Of a stretch of 62,935 nucleotides of DNA, positions 1-8,952 are shown piece after piece (position 1 is the first letter of the stretch; each line of letters opens with the position of its first letter). The stretch lies in the NCBI RefSeq assembly GCF_944391105.1, contig NZ_CALXSK010000019.1:1-62935 (forward strand), given 5' to 3'. Origin of the DNA: an uncultured Victivallis sp. (GTDB lineage: Bacteria; Verrucomicrobiota; Lentisphaeria; Victivallales; Victivallaceae). The notes under the pieces were generated by a model. It did no database searches. It was given only the letters and a program-made list of their open reading frames with translations, and was not told the DNA's origin. A program made the position numbers and the translations under genes.

Positions 1-26
1 GGGAGAGTAGCACGGCGCCGGGAATT
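1..26 (+). rRNA. 5S rRNA, 3' end only (partial)
   Basis: The first bases carry GAGAGTAG followed by a GCCGGGA-type end, which matches the conserved loop E and closing helix at the 3' end of bacterial 5S rRNA (E. coli: GAGAGTAG then GCCAGGCA). A T-rich stretch and a strong hairpin terminator follow at once, as expected at the end of an rRNA operon. The rest of the operon lies before the window. Only about 25 nt are visible, so this is a motif match and not a full model. Confidence 0.72.
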
Positions 27-31
27 TTTTT

Positions 32-74
32 ACCCGCTCTCGCGTTTCGCACACACGAGCGCGGGTCTTTTTTT
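32..74 (+). terminator. Rho-independent terminator of the upstream rRNA operon
   Basis: Stem ACCCGC-T-CTCG (32-42) pairs with CGAG-C-GCGGGT (56-66), with one internal mismatch, and is followed by a run of seven T. It lies directly behind the 5S-like end. Confidence 0.8.
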
Positions 75-179
75 GCCACGATTCCGGAAAACTGCGTAAG
101 ATTGGCATCGCCGGAAGCGTCTTATTCTCCGGAGATACTTGGGAAAGCGGCTTGGCAGATTTTCACGAGAATCGTTGAC

Positions 180-767
180 ATGAAGAAAAAAATAATTGCC
201 TGGATCTTGTGGATTGTGGGGATAGGATATATTATTTTTTCTATTCTCACAGGGGGATTATTGATCTATGTCACAGAAGAGATGTATGGTTTTACCCTGA
301 AGGAATCAAGCGGAGCTTATTTTTTGAGTCCATATTTGTTGACCAATTCAACAGAAATTAACGTACCTTTTGTTGTTGAATATCTGTTTGAGGCTGCCCC
401 AAAAGATTTTCTTTTGTCTAAATCATCTTGTTCAACAGAAGACGAGTTGGGAGAAAGAAGCTGTCTGGGGATAGATGATAAGATTTCATCAGTTGAACTT
501 TTTTCTGTAATTTATATCACTGTGGATCATCAACAATACAATTTATTGTCGTTATCATATCCGGAGCAACCTCAATTCGTTTTGCGTGAAGGAGGTTTAG
601 CGTTACATTTACCGGAAAAAATACAAAGCGGAGATACAGTAAAAATAGAAGGAAAGATTCATTTTAACGATGGCGAGGAGATCAATTTCAGTTCCGTATA
701 TTATGTAAAAAGGCATCCGGCAGATTTTCACATTTCATTATTGATATTCGACCCTCCCAATGCTTAA
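180..767 (+). CDS. Hypothetical membrane-anchored protein, AT-rich
   Basis: This 195-residue protein is not recognised. It opens with MKKKIIAW and a strongly hydrophobic segment at about residues 6-32 (membrane anchor or signal anchor). A soluble, probably extracytoplasmic beta-rich part follows, including the short Cys-containing stretch SSCSTEDELGERSC. The ATG at 180 is chosen over an in-frame ATG at 102, because the extra 26 residues would place polar sequence before the membrane segment. The gene is clearly richer in A and T than everything after 1150. It stands alone between an rRNA terminator and a LacI operon, with no obvious promoter. The base composition suggests acquired DNA. Confidence 0.6.
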   Translation: MKKKIIAWILWIVGIGYIIFSILTGGLLIYVTEEMYGFTLKESSGAYFLSPYLLTNSTEINVPFVVEYLFEAAPKDFLLSKSSCSTEDELGERSCLGIDDKISSVELFSVIYITVDHQQYNLLSLSYPEQPQFVLREGGLALHLPEKIQSGDTVKIEGKIHFNDGEEINFSSVYYVKRHPADFHISLLIFDPPNA

Positions 768-1085
768 GAGGTTTCTTTTTCGATAAGGCTTTCATCCGGT
801 TCGACACGATCCGACGCCTGGGATGTCCTTTTCTGGATTTGCAACCGGCGGCCAATGCGACTATAGTAACTCAAGGACCTTGCGCCGATCGTCCAATGGA
901 AAATTGTCCAAGCGGGGAAAGACGCGCAATATACACGCAAAATTTTTACCGGAATTTTAGAGCCGGATTCTTGGTAGTGTCCGATATTTTGCGCATTTTC
1001 ATAAAAAATCCTCCCACTCGGGGAGCGAACCACACCATTACGAGCTTCATGGGAATCTTTTTTTGAAGATTTTTTCTCTCGCCTC
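768..1085. other. Intergenic stretch without a convincing gene
   Basis: About 320 bases between the AT-rich gene and the LacI promoter. Short open frames exist on both strands (75-89 codons), but they lack a ribosome binding site and resemble no known family. A weak AATCTT/AAGATT hairpin followed by T residues (1054-1075) could end transcription from upstream. Nothing else is evident. Confidence 0.5.
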
Positions 1086-1114
1086 TTGACATTTAAAGAG
1101 ATTTCCGGTATAAT
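1086..1114 (+). promoter_or_regulatory. Full-consensus sigma-70 promoter of the lacI-pseudopilin-hydrolase operon
   Basis: TTGACA (1086-1091), a 17-bp spacer and TATAAT (1109-1114): both hexamers match the consensus exactly. Transcription should start near 1121, about 30 nt before the LacI start codon. So strong a core promoter needs tight control, which fits the palindrome just downstream. Confidence 0.88.
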
Positions 1115-1122
1115 TTAAATAG

Positions 1123-1142
1123 TTATTAAAAGCATTTAATAA
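1123..1142 (+). promoter_or_regulatory. Palindromic operator candidate overlapping the transcription start
   Basis: Perfect 8-bp arms TTATTAAA and TTTAATAA flank a 4-bp centre (AGCA). The site begins about 2 bp after the predicted +1 and ends at the ribosome binding site. That position suits repression. The likely binder is the LacI protein encoded next (autoregulation); this is an inference. Confidence 0.65.
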
Positions 1143-1152
1143 GGATAAGACA

Positions 1153-2175
1153 ATGAAACCGGTGTCCTTGGGTGAACTTGCGGCGAGAGCAGGTGTATCG
1201 CCGGCGACGGTGTCGATTGTACTGAACGATCGTCCGCTGGCGCGTCACGTCGCCGATAAAACCCGGCTGCGGATCCGGCAGCTCGCGGCGGAACTGAATT
1301 ACCGTCCGAATCACTTGGCAAAGGCGATGCTTCATCAGTCGACACGGACAATCGGCTTCATCTGCGGGGACATCGCAACGCCCTACTACGCGGAGCTGGC
1401 CGATGAGCTGGCGAAAGTGGCGGAGGAACGCGGCTATCGACTCATGACCCAGCCGACCCGCTGGGACATTGAAAAGGAGTTCGAGGCGCTGGAACTGTTG
1501 CTGACCCGCGCGGTCGACGGGATCCTCATGTACAGCATGATCGGCGTAACTCACCGGGAACGGCTCGAAAAGCTTTGCCGTCCCGGGCAGGCGCTCGTAT
1601 TTCTGGGGAATCCTTCCTGTAATGGATTCCGGAGTGTCGGCTTCGATATGGAACCGGGCATGATGGAGCTGTTCTCGTATCTTCTTGAGAGTGGAATCCG
1701 GGAAATTGCCCTCATGGATGATCTGCGTTTTCACCAGAAATGCGAAGCATACCGCGCCGCCTGTCGCCGGTATGGGGTATCTCCACGCGAGTATGAGTTT
1801 CATTACGGAGACCTCGAATCCGAGATTGCCTGCATCGACCGGGTGGCGGACGAACGTCCAGAACTGATCATCGCAAGTTCCGATTACGTAGCGGCAATGA
1901 CAATCAGTCGATTGGGGCAGAAAGGAATTCGGGTTCCGGAGGACCTTTCGGTCGTGTCGATCGACGGAACCCGCTGGGCGGAGCTTTACAACCCGCCGCT
2001 GACGGCGATCAAGCAGGACAGCGCCCTGCTGGCCCGGGCGGGAATCGAAGAGTTGCTTTCAGCTCTGGAAGGCGAATCCGAACCTCATGCGGTTGAGATT
2101 CCGACAACATTGAAATTTGGCGGCAGTGTAAAAATTAATTCGACTCGTTCAAACAGGAAAGGATCGGAAAGATGA
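1153..2175 (+). CDS. LacI-family transcriptional regulator
   Basis: 340 residues, the usual length for this family. The N-terminus carries the LacI helix-turn-helix (residues about 5-25, [16 protein letters not shown]) and hinge region ([10 protein letters not shown]). A periplasmic-binding-protein-like sugar-sensing domain follows, with the family pattern GFICGDI near residue 70 and [11 protein letters not shown] near residue 270. The ATG at 1153 has AAGGAT six bases upstream. The stop codon overlaps the next start codon (ATGA), so the pseudopilin is translationally coupled to its regulator. It probably binds the 1123-1142 palindrome and responds to a sugar released by the hydrolase encoded downstream; the ligand cannot be read from the sequence. 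Confidence 0.93.
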   Translation: MKPVSLGELAARAGVSPATVSIVLNDRPLARHVADKTRLRIRQLAAELNYRPNHLAKAMLHQSTRTIGFICGDIATPYYAELADELAKVAEERGYRLMTQPTRWDIEKEFEALELLLTRAVDGILMYSMIGVTHRERLEKLCRPGQALVFLGNPSCNGFRSVGFDMEPGMMELFSYLLESGIREIALMDDLRFHQKCEAYRAACRRYGVSPREYEFHYGDLESEIACIDRVADERPELIIASSDYVAAMTISRLGQKGIRVPEDLSVVSIDGTRWAELYNPPLTAIKQDSALLARAGIEELLSALEGESEPHAVEIPTTLKFGGSVKINSTRSNRKGSER

Positions 2176-2828
2176 CAAGAAAAAGCTTTACATTGATAGA
2201 GCTGCTTGTGGTGATTGCGATCATCGCGATTCTGGCGGCGATGCTGCTGCCTGCACTGAATCAGGCGCGGGATCGGGCCAAGACTGCCGCGTGCGTCAAC
2301 AATCTCAAGCAGGCCGGCCTCTCGATCGATCAGTATTGCAACGATAACGACGACTGGTGTCTCCGGGGGTGGATGCCGGGAACTTACGAGAAAGCGCAAT
2401 GGGGAGGCGTCCAATGGGACAACTATCTGATCACGAAAAAATATTCGACTCGCAAAGCTCTCTATTGTCCCGTTCTTTGCTCCCGGCCGGAGTCGATTCT
2501 AAATGTGAAAGCCGGCTTCTACATGATGCAGAATTTCAACTCAGGCAGTGAAACCTGGAACAGCGCAGGCAAGCGTTCCCGCTGGAAGAGCCCTTCCCGC
2601 AAGGTCGGAGTTGTCGACGGCAATAAATTTGAATTTGGCGATCACTGGGGCGGCTGGTACTGGTATCCGTTCAGTAAGGCGGAGACGACTGTGGATGCCC
2701 GCCACTCAGGCGCAACGAATGTCCTCTGGCTCGACTGGCATGTCTCTCCACTGCGTATCGGGGAGCGGCAGCCAGGAAGTGACGGAGCCGACTGGACGCA
2801 CAGCTACGATTTTCAAACCACAAAATAA
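2172..2828 (+). CDS. Type IV pilin-like pseudopilin with H-X9-DG-type C-terminus
   Basis: 218 residues. It starts MTRKS followed by the class III prepilin signature [20 protein letters not shown], which forms the N-terminal helix and membrane anchor after cleavage by a prepilin peptidase. Residue -1 to the cleavage site is Ser, not the usual Gly. The C-terminal part has [15 protein letters not shown], a variant of the H-X9-DG motif known from Planctomycetes/Lentisphaerota pseudopilins (Trp replaces Gly). Several Cys (about 38, 61, 97, 101) may form disulfides outside the cell. The gene starts inside the lacI stop codon and precedes the secreted hydrolase. A role in surface presentation or glycan capture is inferred from this context only. 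Confidence 0.9.
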   Translation: MTRKSFTLIELLVVIAIIAILAAMLLPALNQARDRAKTAACVNNLKQAGLSIDQYCNDNDDWCLRGWMPGTYEKAQWGGVQWDNYLITKKYSTRKALYCPVLCSRPESILNVKAGFYMMQNFNSGSETWNSAGKRSRWKSPSRKVGVVDGNKFEFGDHWGGWYWYPFSKAETTVDARHSGATNVLWLDWHVSPLRIGERQPGSDGADWTHSYDFQTTK

Positions 2829-2842
2829 AGGAGTTGTCTCCC

Positions 2843-5800
2843 ATGCGAAATGTGTTGATCGCACTCTTATTGTGTCTTTTTCTGGCGGGAGGGGCCGCTG
2901 CAGAACAGAAACGGGGAAACCCTGTTGAGCTTTTCCGCAGTGAATGGAATGGCGAAACGGCGAAGCAGGTCTGGAAGGAGTCGAAGCCCGGGAACGATTT
3001 TACCGTTTCCGCGCAGGACGGTTCGCTGGTGCTGACCATGACCGGCCACAACGGCAAATCCGATGTCGGTGGCCGCCAGATCTGGATCAATCGCAATTTC
3101 GATGCGAAGAAAGGGAGTGTTTACCGGGTTCGCTTTCTGGCATCGGCGAGCGTTCCGGGAAAACTCGGAATCGGCGGATACGAGTCCGGTGGAAAATGGA
3201 GAACCCTCGGAACTCCTGTGACCGTTGCAATTTCGACCGAGCCGCGTGAAGTGAGCTGGAACTGCGTTTGTGTACTGGACAAGAAGGGACAGTTCCGGCT
3301 GCCTTCCCTGACCTTCGGCGGGTTTCCCGCCGGGAGCACAATCACCATCGGCACGATCACGGTCGAAGAACTTTCCGCTTCCCTCGCGGAGACACCGCGC
3401 AATCCGGTTCAGCTCTTCAGTTGCAAATGGAACGACAAAACGGCCAAACAGGTCTGGAAAGAGTCGAAACCGGGGAATACGTTCACCGTTTCCGCACAGG
3501 ATGGGGTTCTTCTGTTGACGATGGAAGCCCACAACGGCAAGTCGGATGTCGGCGGCCGTCAGATCTGGACAAACCGGGATTTTTCTGCGAAGAAGGGAAC
3601 CGTCTACCGGATCAGGTTCCGGGCACGGGCGAGCGTTCCGGGAAAACTCGGGATCGGCGGATATCAGGCCGGCGGCAAATGGCTTACCCTCGGAAAACCG
3701 ACAACGGTCGAGCTCACCTCCGAATGGCGTGAGGTTGAGTGGGTCTGTACTTCCTCGCTTGACTGGACGGGACAGTTCCGGCTGCCTTCTCTGACCTTTG
3801 GAGGTTTCCCGGCAGGAAGCACGGTTTCGATCGGAACGATTACTGCCGAAGAGCTCATGCCGTTCCAGCCGTTGTCATTCGTCCGGTCGAAACAGGCACC
3901 GGAGTGGTTTTCCGCATTTTCTCCTCTCGGGGAAATTTTCTGCGGCATCCCGTTTCAACCGGGAATTCCGACCGAGGTGGAGCGGCGTCTGGAGCTGAAG
4001 TGGGAAAAGGAACCCTCGGTTCGTGATGCACTCTATTTGCTGCACACCGGCGACGGTCTCCGTGACGAAGCGATCGGGAAAATCTCATTCTGCCAGGGGA
4101 ATCGGCAGGTGAAATCCGTAATGGTCCGCACCGGTGTCGAACTCGACAACGTGCGTTCTCCAAAGCTCTGTGAGAATGGATTTCCCGGCAGCCGGGTCAG
4201 CGACGGGACGGATGAACTCGGCTTGTACTTGAGCCGGATTGAGCTGCCGGTTGAGCCGTTTGACCGGATCGTGCTGGAACGTCAGACCGGGCCGGGGGAA
4301 TGGTACCTCGTTGCCGCTTCGCTTTCATCGCTCGGCGTCGATGAAAAGCAGGTTCGCGAGGTCAAGTTCGTTGCCAATGCCGAGTGGCGCCCGATCGATC
4401 TGAGTGATCTTTACATCCGCCCCGGCAGTGCGCTGGATCTTTCGGATCTCGCCGACCGCGCGCCGTGCGGAACTTATGGACGGGTCATCGTGAACGCACA
4501 GGGACGGACCGCCTTCGAGAAACGGCCGGAGAAGCCGGTCCGGTTTTTCGGCCACTCCTGCGGTCCGGAAGGAATCCCCGCGGACAAGGAAAAAATCGAG
4601 GCGTTCGCCGATGCGCTTGCAGCCCAGGGATACAACATGATCCGATTCCACGGCATCAACGGATTTCTGATTTCGCGCAATCGCTGGGACGGAAAACTTT
4701 ACGATGATCCGGAGACGATTCCGTTCATCAAAGAGAACGAGGATCGATTTCATTATCTTCTTTTCTGCCTGAAACAGCGCGGGATCTACGTCTATCTGGA
4801 CCTGGCGACGTTCAGTTCCGGCTGGACGACTGCGAGCATCTGGGGCGGCGGTCCAACCGGATTCGGCGTCGGACTCATCGCCGGAAATGAGGCTTACCGC
4901 GCGAACTACCGTGCCGGAGTGCTCCGCATGCTCACCGCCGTAAATCATTACACGAAAATGCGTCTTGCGGACGATCCGACGATCGCGGTCGCGCTGTTCC
5001 ACAACGAACAGAATCTGCGCTGGAGCATGTCCGACTTCATGGGCCGCATGATGCAGCCGAAGTGGATCGCCTTCCTGAAGAAGAAGTACGGCTCGATCGA
5101 GGCGGTTCGAAAGGCATGGAAGGAGACTCCGATCCCGGAGGATGCCACCTGGGAGTCGCTGCCGCTCCTGAATATGCCCGCCACTCAGAAGAACACGGTG
5201 TTCGCCTGCGACATGGCCGAGTGCATTGTCGACTCCGAGCTGGAACTGACCCGCTGGTATGAGGGCGTCATGAAGGAGGCGGGATATCGCGGGCTCACGA
5301 GCCAGTGGGATTTCATCTACCGGTTGAGCGAGATTCCGCCGCGTGCTTCGGTTCCGGTGGTGTCGATGCACGCTTACCATGCGCATCCGTCCGATTACAT
5401 TTCACGCAACTCAACGGTGCCGCAGTCGAGTGTGATCACCTCCGGGTGCAGCATGCTGCGGGTGATGGCGCCGGTTCGTTTCATCGATCGTCCATACATG
5501 GTCTCGGAGTATGGTCAGGTGTTCTGGAACCGGTATCGCCACGAGCAGGGGCTCGCAAGCAGTTACGCCGCACTGCAGGAGTGGGATCTCATGATGGTGC
5601 ATGCTGCGCCGGTCGTGCATCACGGCGGGCGTCTGGTGCCGTTTCAGGTCGGTCCCGACCCGGTGATCCGCGCTTCGGACGTGGTGACCGCTTTCGCTTA
5701 TCTGCGTGGAGATGTTTCTCCGGCGCGGCGGACGGTGGTTTTTCCCGTGAACGATGAATTCATTTTCCAGGGGAACCGTCCTTTTTCAGCCTTCAACGGG

Positions 5801-6556
5801 AATCTCGCGTTTCTGTTCGCCGTCAGCCGGATCGGTTTGCGCTATGACCGCGATGTCCGTTCGAAGATCTCCGCGGATCTCGAAGTTCCTGCGCTGGGCG
5901 ACGCTTCGTTCAACGACTTCGGCATGTACGGTTCCGTAACCGATTCCTACCGTGGCAGCGACAAACTGGTCGAGGCTGTGGCCGGAATGCGCGCGAATGG
6001 ATTGATCAGCCCCGAAAACCGGACGGATCCGGACAAAGGCATCTATGAGAGCGATACCGGAGAGCTCACGATGAATATCCGCAACGGCGGGATTCTTGAT
6101 GTTGTGACTCCGCGTCTCGAAGGGACCACCATCAAGGGCAACGTTCCGAAACGGCTGGATGCGCTGTCGGTGGAGGCGGCGAGTTGTCCGGCTTCGATTA
6201 CGGTCATCGCCCGCAATGCCGACCGCACGATTGAGTCCGACGACCGGCTGCTGGCGATCATCAATACTGACGCTTTGAATTCCGGCATGACCTTCACGGA
6301 CAACTCCCGTTACCGGCTTGTTACGATCGGCACGGCTCCGGTTCTTGTCCAGACCGGTACGTTCCGGATCGGGATTCGGAACGGCGCAATTCGGGACCCG
6401 GAAGTTTATGCGTTGAAACTGAACGGATTGCGCGGAGATCGCATCCCCGCAAGGTCGATCGGCGGCGAGATCGTGTTCGAGGTCGATACCGCAAAACTTC
6501 CCGTGGCCGGCCCCACGCCGTTTTTCGAGATCGTTTCCGCGGCCGCCGCGAAATAG
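2843..6556 (+). CDS. Large secreted clan GH-A-like glycoside hydrolase with duplicated N-terminal domain
   Basis: 1,237 residues, starting at ATG 2843 (AAAGGAG nine bases upstream; a TTG at 2834 is less likely). A signal peptide covers about 1-20. Residues 26-183 and 187-344 are two near-identical beta-sandwich-like repeats (carbohydrate-binding type by context). After a linker, a TIM-barrel-like region runs from about residue 545. HNEQN supplies the likely acid/base Glu722, and VSEYG the likely nucleophile Glu889; the order and spacing fit clan GH-A. A beta-rich C-terminal part ends the protein. The exact CAZy family is not recognised. It is the third gene of the LacI operon and is presumably exported to attack a plant or host glycan. 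It converges on murJ, with no clear terminator between. Confidence 0.82.
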   Translation: MRNVLIALLLCLFLAGGAAAEQKRGNPVELFRSEWNGETAKQVWKESKPGNDFTVSAQDGSLVLTMTGHNGKSDVGGRQIWINRNFDAKKGSVYRVRFLASASVPGKLGIGGYESGGKWRTLGTPVTVAISTEPREVSWNCVCVLDKKGQFRLPSLTFGGFPAGSTITIGTITVEELSASLAETPRNPVQLFSCKWNDKTAKQVWKESKPGNTFTVSAQDGVLLLTMEAHNGKSDVGGRQIWTNRDFSAKKGTVYRIRFRARASVPGKLGIGGYQAGGKWLTLGKPTTVELTSEWREVEWVCTSSLDWTGQFRLPSLTFGGFPAGSTVSIGTITAEELMPFQPLSFVRSKQAPEWFSAFSPLGEIFCGIPFQPGIPTEVERRLELKWEKEPSVRDALYLLHTGDGLRDEAIGKISFCQGNRQVKSVMVRTGVELDNVRSPKLCENGFPGSRVSDGTDELGLYLSRIELPVEPFDRIVLERQTGPGEWYLVAASLSSLGVDEKQVREVKFVANAEWRPIDLSDLYIRPGSALDLSDLADRAPCGTYGRVIVNAQGRTAFEKRPEKPVRFFGHSCGPEGIPADKEKIEAFADALAAQGYNMIRFHGINGFLISRNRWDGKLYDDPETIPFIKENEDRFHYLLFCLKQRGIYVYLDLATFSSGWTTASIWGGGPTGFGVGLIAGNEAYRANYRAGVLRMLTAVNHYTKMRLADDPTIAVALFHNEQNLRWSMSDFMGRMMQPKWIAFLKKKYGSIEAVRKAWKETPIPEDATWESLPLLNMPATQKNTVFACDMAECIVDSELELTRWYEGVMKEAGYRGLTSQWDFIYRLSEIPPRASVPVVSMHAYHAHPSDYISRNSTVPQSSVITSGCSMLRVMAPVRFIDRPYMVSEYGQVFWNRYRHEQGLASSYAALQEWDLMMVHAAPVVHHGGRLVPFQVGPDPVIRASDVVTAFAYLRGDVSPARRTVVFPVNDEFIFQGNRPFSAFNGNLAFLFAVSRIGLRYDRDVRSKISADLEVPALGDASFNDFGMYGSVTDSYRGSDKLVEAVAGMRANGLISPENRTDPDKGIYESDTGELTMNIRNGGILDVVTPRLEGTTIKGNVPKRLDALSVEAASCPASITVIARNADRTIESDDRLLAIINTDALNSGMTFTDNSRYRLVTIGTAPVLVQTGTFRIGIRNGAIRDPEVYALKLNGLRGDRIPARSIGGEIVFEVDTAKLPVAGPTPFFEIVSAAAAK
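2918..3856 (+). repeat. Tandem in-frame duplication (two units, offset 483 bp)
   Basis: Unit 1 begins at 2918 (NPVELF) and unit 2 at 3401 (NPVQLF). Long stretches are nearly identical at protein level (TAKQVWKESKPGN, HNGKSDVGGRQIW, RASVPGKLGIGGY, GQFRLPSLTFGGFPAGST) and very similar at DNA level, which points to a fairly recent internal duplication of one domain. Confidence 0.93.
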
Positions 6557-6620
6557 CACCGTCCGTCTGCAGCCGCGCGTTGCTGTTTCTGAAATCCGGC
6601 CGAAGATCGGATGACCCGGC

Positions 6621-8225
6621 TCAACGGCGGCGAAGGACGGCGAACAGTTCGGGGAGTTCGGGTGATCGGAAGATCCGGCTCCCCGCAAAATAGAGCAACG
6701 CAAAAAGCGCTCCCAGCAGCGCAAATGCCGGGAATTCCCCGACGTAACGAAACGTCAGGTGTTCCCGCAGAACCGGATAAAGCCACATCAACGCAAAGCC
6801 CGCAACGAGGGAGAGGACAAGAGAACGTACGAACGTACGGCCGATTCCGCGCGCATCCAGCGGAATCCCCTCATTGTGCAGATGGCGCAGCAGCAGCGTG
6901 TTGTTCAGCATCGAGGAGAGCACCGTCGCCAGCGCAATTCCCCCCTGCCGCAATGGCCACATGAGCAGCAGATTCAATACGACATTGCAGCCAATCGCGA
7001 TGAGCGAGCAGCGCAGCGTCGTCGTCATCATTTTTCGGGCATTGAAAGGAGCGAGCAGCACCTTGATCGAGCAGAATGCCGGAATTCCGGCCCCGTAGAA
7101 GATTGCAACCATCCGGGCCGCCTCCAGATCCTCCTCGGTGTAATTCCCGCCGAGACAGAGAATCCGCAGCATCGGTTCCCAGAAGAAGATGACCCCGACC
7201 GCCATCGGGACGCAGAGAAAATAAACGTGTCGCAGACTGAATCCGAGATCGTGCGAAATTTCCGCAAGGTCTCCGCGCGCCGCCGCACGGGACATCGTCG
7301 CGGTCAACACCGAACCGAGTGCGATCGCATAGATTCCGATCGGCAGATCGATGATCCGGTCGACGTAGTTCAGCGCCGGAACCGCCTTCGGCCCGAGGCA
7401 GATCGCGAGCGAACGGTCGATCAGAAAACTGATCTGCAACGCAGCTCCGCCGATCATCCCCGGAAGCACGAGCCGCCAGAGCCTCCCGAAAATATCACTC
7501 TCCCGGAACGCTCTCCATGAGAGGAGCGGGAAGCGCCCCGCTCTCCAGAGCAGCAGCAGCATCAGCAGAAGTTGAATCGCCCCGGACAACAATACCAGAT
7601 AGGACAGCGTCTCAAGAAAAGCGGCCAGACTCTCCCCGGCGACATCCCGCCGGAATCCCGCATACAGCCCGCCGATGAGAAAAAAATTCAGCAGCAGCGC
7701 CCCGAGCGCAGGCAGCACAAAGATTTTCCTTGTGTTCAACACAGCCCCGATCGCTCCGATCAGGCAGATGAAGAACGCATACGGCATCAGAAGCGGCAGA
7801 ATCGAAAGAGCCAGTTGTACACGTCTGCTTGCGAGCACCGGAAACCACCTGGCAAACTCCTCTTCCGCGGCGAGCTCCCGCAAGCCGATCGCTCCTGCCG
7901 CGACCACTGCCACAATCAGCGCCAGAATCAGCGACAGCACCGAGAAGACGATGCCGAGTTCGCGGCGTACCTGCTCGGGACCCGCCTTCTCATCGGTTTC
8001 GGATACGAGCGGAATCAGCGCCGTGCCGAGCGCCCCTTCTCCAAGCAGCCGGCGGAAGGTGTTCGGAATCGCAAACGCAAGCCCCCAGGCACTCGCCACG
8101 GCATCTCCGCCGAGCACGCGTGCTTCGAGCATCACCCGGACCAGTCCGAGCAGACGCGAAAGCAGCGTCGCAAGCGAAACGCCGAGCGAACTCTTCAAAA
8201 TACCGTGGCCGCGCCGGGAACTCAT
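6621..8225 (-). CDS. murJ: Lipid II flippase MurJ (MviN)
   Basis: 534 residues, the normal MurJ length, hydrophobic throughout with about 14 membrane segments. The N-terminus (SLATLLSRLLGLVRVMLEARVLG) and the GEGALGTALIPLVSE stretch are typical of MviN/MurJ. The protein moves lipid-linked peptidoglycan precursor across the inner membrane, so this organism makes peptidoglycan. It is the last gene of the long minus-strand cluster, 7 bp after pdxJ, and converges with the hydrolase operon. The start at 8225 is the first Met before the membrane core. Confidence 0.95.
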   Translation of the reverse strand: MSSRRGHGILKSSLGVSLATLLSRLLGLVRVMLEARVLGGDAVASAWGLAFAIPNTFRRLLGEGALGTALIPLVSETDEKAGPEQVRRELGIVFSVLSLILALIVAVVAAGAIGLRELAAEEEFARWFPVLASRRVQLALSILPLLMPYAFFICLIGAIGAVLNTRKIFVLPALGALLLNFFLIGGLYAGFRRDVAGESLAAFLETLSYLVLLSGAIQLLLMLLLLWRAGRFPLLSWRAFRESDIFGRLWRLVLPGMIGGAALQISFLIDRSLAICLGPKAVPALNYVDRIIDLPIGIYAIALGSVLTATMSRAAARGDLAEISHDLGFSLRHVYFLCVPMAVGVIFFWEPMLRILCLGGNYTEEDLEAARMVAIFYGAGIPAFCSIKVLLAPFNARKMMTTTLRCSLIAIGCNVVLNLLLMWPLRQGGIALATVLSSMLNNTLLLRHLHNEGIPLDARGIGRTFVRSLVLSLVAGFALMWLYPVLREHLTFRYVGEFPAFALLGALFALLYFAGSRIFRSPELPELFAVLRRR

Positions 8226-8232
8226 GGATGCT

Positions 8233-8952
8233 TTATTTCGAGTAGGGTTTCATCGCTTCAAGCATCTCGCCGACGGCGCGTTCCATGCCGACCATGATCG
8301 CCCGGCCGATGATCGAATGACCGATGTTCAGCTCCGAGAGATGGGGAATCTCAAGGATTCCGGCGATGTTCTCGTAGTCGATCCCGTGTCCCGCGTTGAC
8401 CGAGAGCCCGATTTTGTGCGCGTGTTCCGCCGCCGCCTTGAGTCGTTCAAGCTCCTGACGCCGCGCTTCACCGGTCGTGTTTGAGTAGGTTCCGGTGTGG
8501 AGTTCGACGTAGTCGGCGCCGACCTCCTTCGCCGCGTCGAGCTGTTCTTCGACCGGATCGATGAAGCAGCTCACGACGATTCCGGCTTCATGCAGTTTCG
8601 CCACGGCTGCGCGCACCTTGTCTCGCTGCCCGGCAACGTCGAGTCCGCCTTCCGTGGTCAATTCCTGCCGCTTCTCCGGCACGAGGCAGCTGCTGTGCGG
8701 CTTGACCTCACAGGCGATGCGCACCATCTCATCGGTGACGGCCATCTCCATGTTCAGGTTCTTCACGTTCTTTGCGAGTTCGCGGATGTCCGCATCCTGG
8801 ATGTGGCGGCGGTCTTCGCGCAGATGCGCGGTGATCCCCCATGCGCCCGCTTTTTCCGCGAGGCGCGCCCCTTCCAGCGGACGCGGTGACGACGCAAGAC
8901 GCGCCTGACGAACCGTCGCAATATGATCGATATTCACTCCCAGTTTCAACAT
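8233..8952 (-). CDS. pdxJ: Pyridoxine 5'-phosphate synthase PdxJ
   Basis: 239 residues, full length. It joins 3-amino-2-oxopropyl phosphate with 1-deoxyxylulose 5-phosphate in the DXP-dependent vitamin B6 pathway. Visible signatures are GVNIDHIATVRQAR at the N-terminus, ADYVELHTGTY and NAGHGIDYENI. The start codon lies within the end of the preceding unrecognised gene (7-bp overlap), so the two are coupled. Confidence 0.96.
   Translation of the reverse strand: MLKLGVNIDHIATVRQARLASSPRPLEGARLAEKAGAWGITAHLREDRRHIQDADIRELAKNVKNLNMEMAVTDEMVRIACEVKPHSSCLVPEKRQELTTEGGLDVAGQRDKVRAAVAKLHEAGIVVSCFIDPVEEQLDAAKEVGADYVELHTGTYSNTTGEARRQELERLKAAAEHAHKIGLSVNAGHGIDYENIAGILEIPHLSELNIGHSIIGRAIMVGMERAVGEMLEAMKPYSK

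Noticed and set aside
764..1066. Small genes of 75-89 codons on either strand
   Set aside because: No ribosome binding site, no similarity to known proteins, and the two frames overlap each other.
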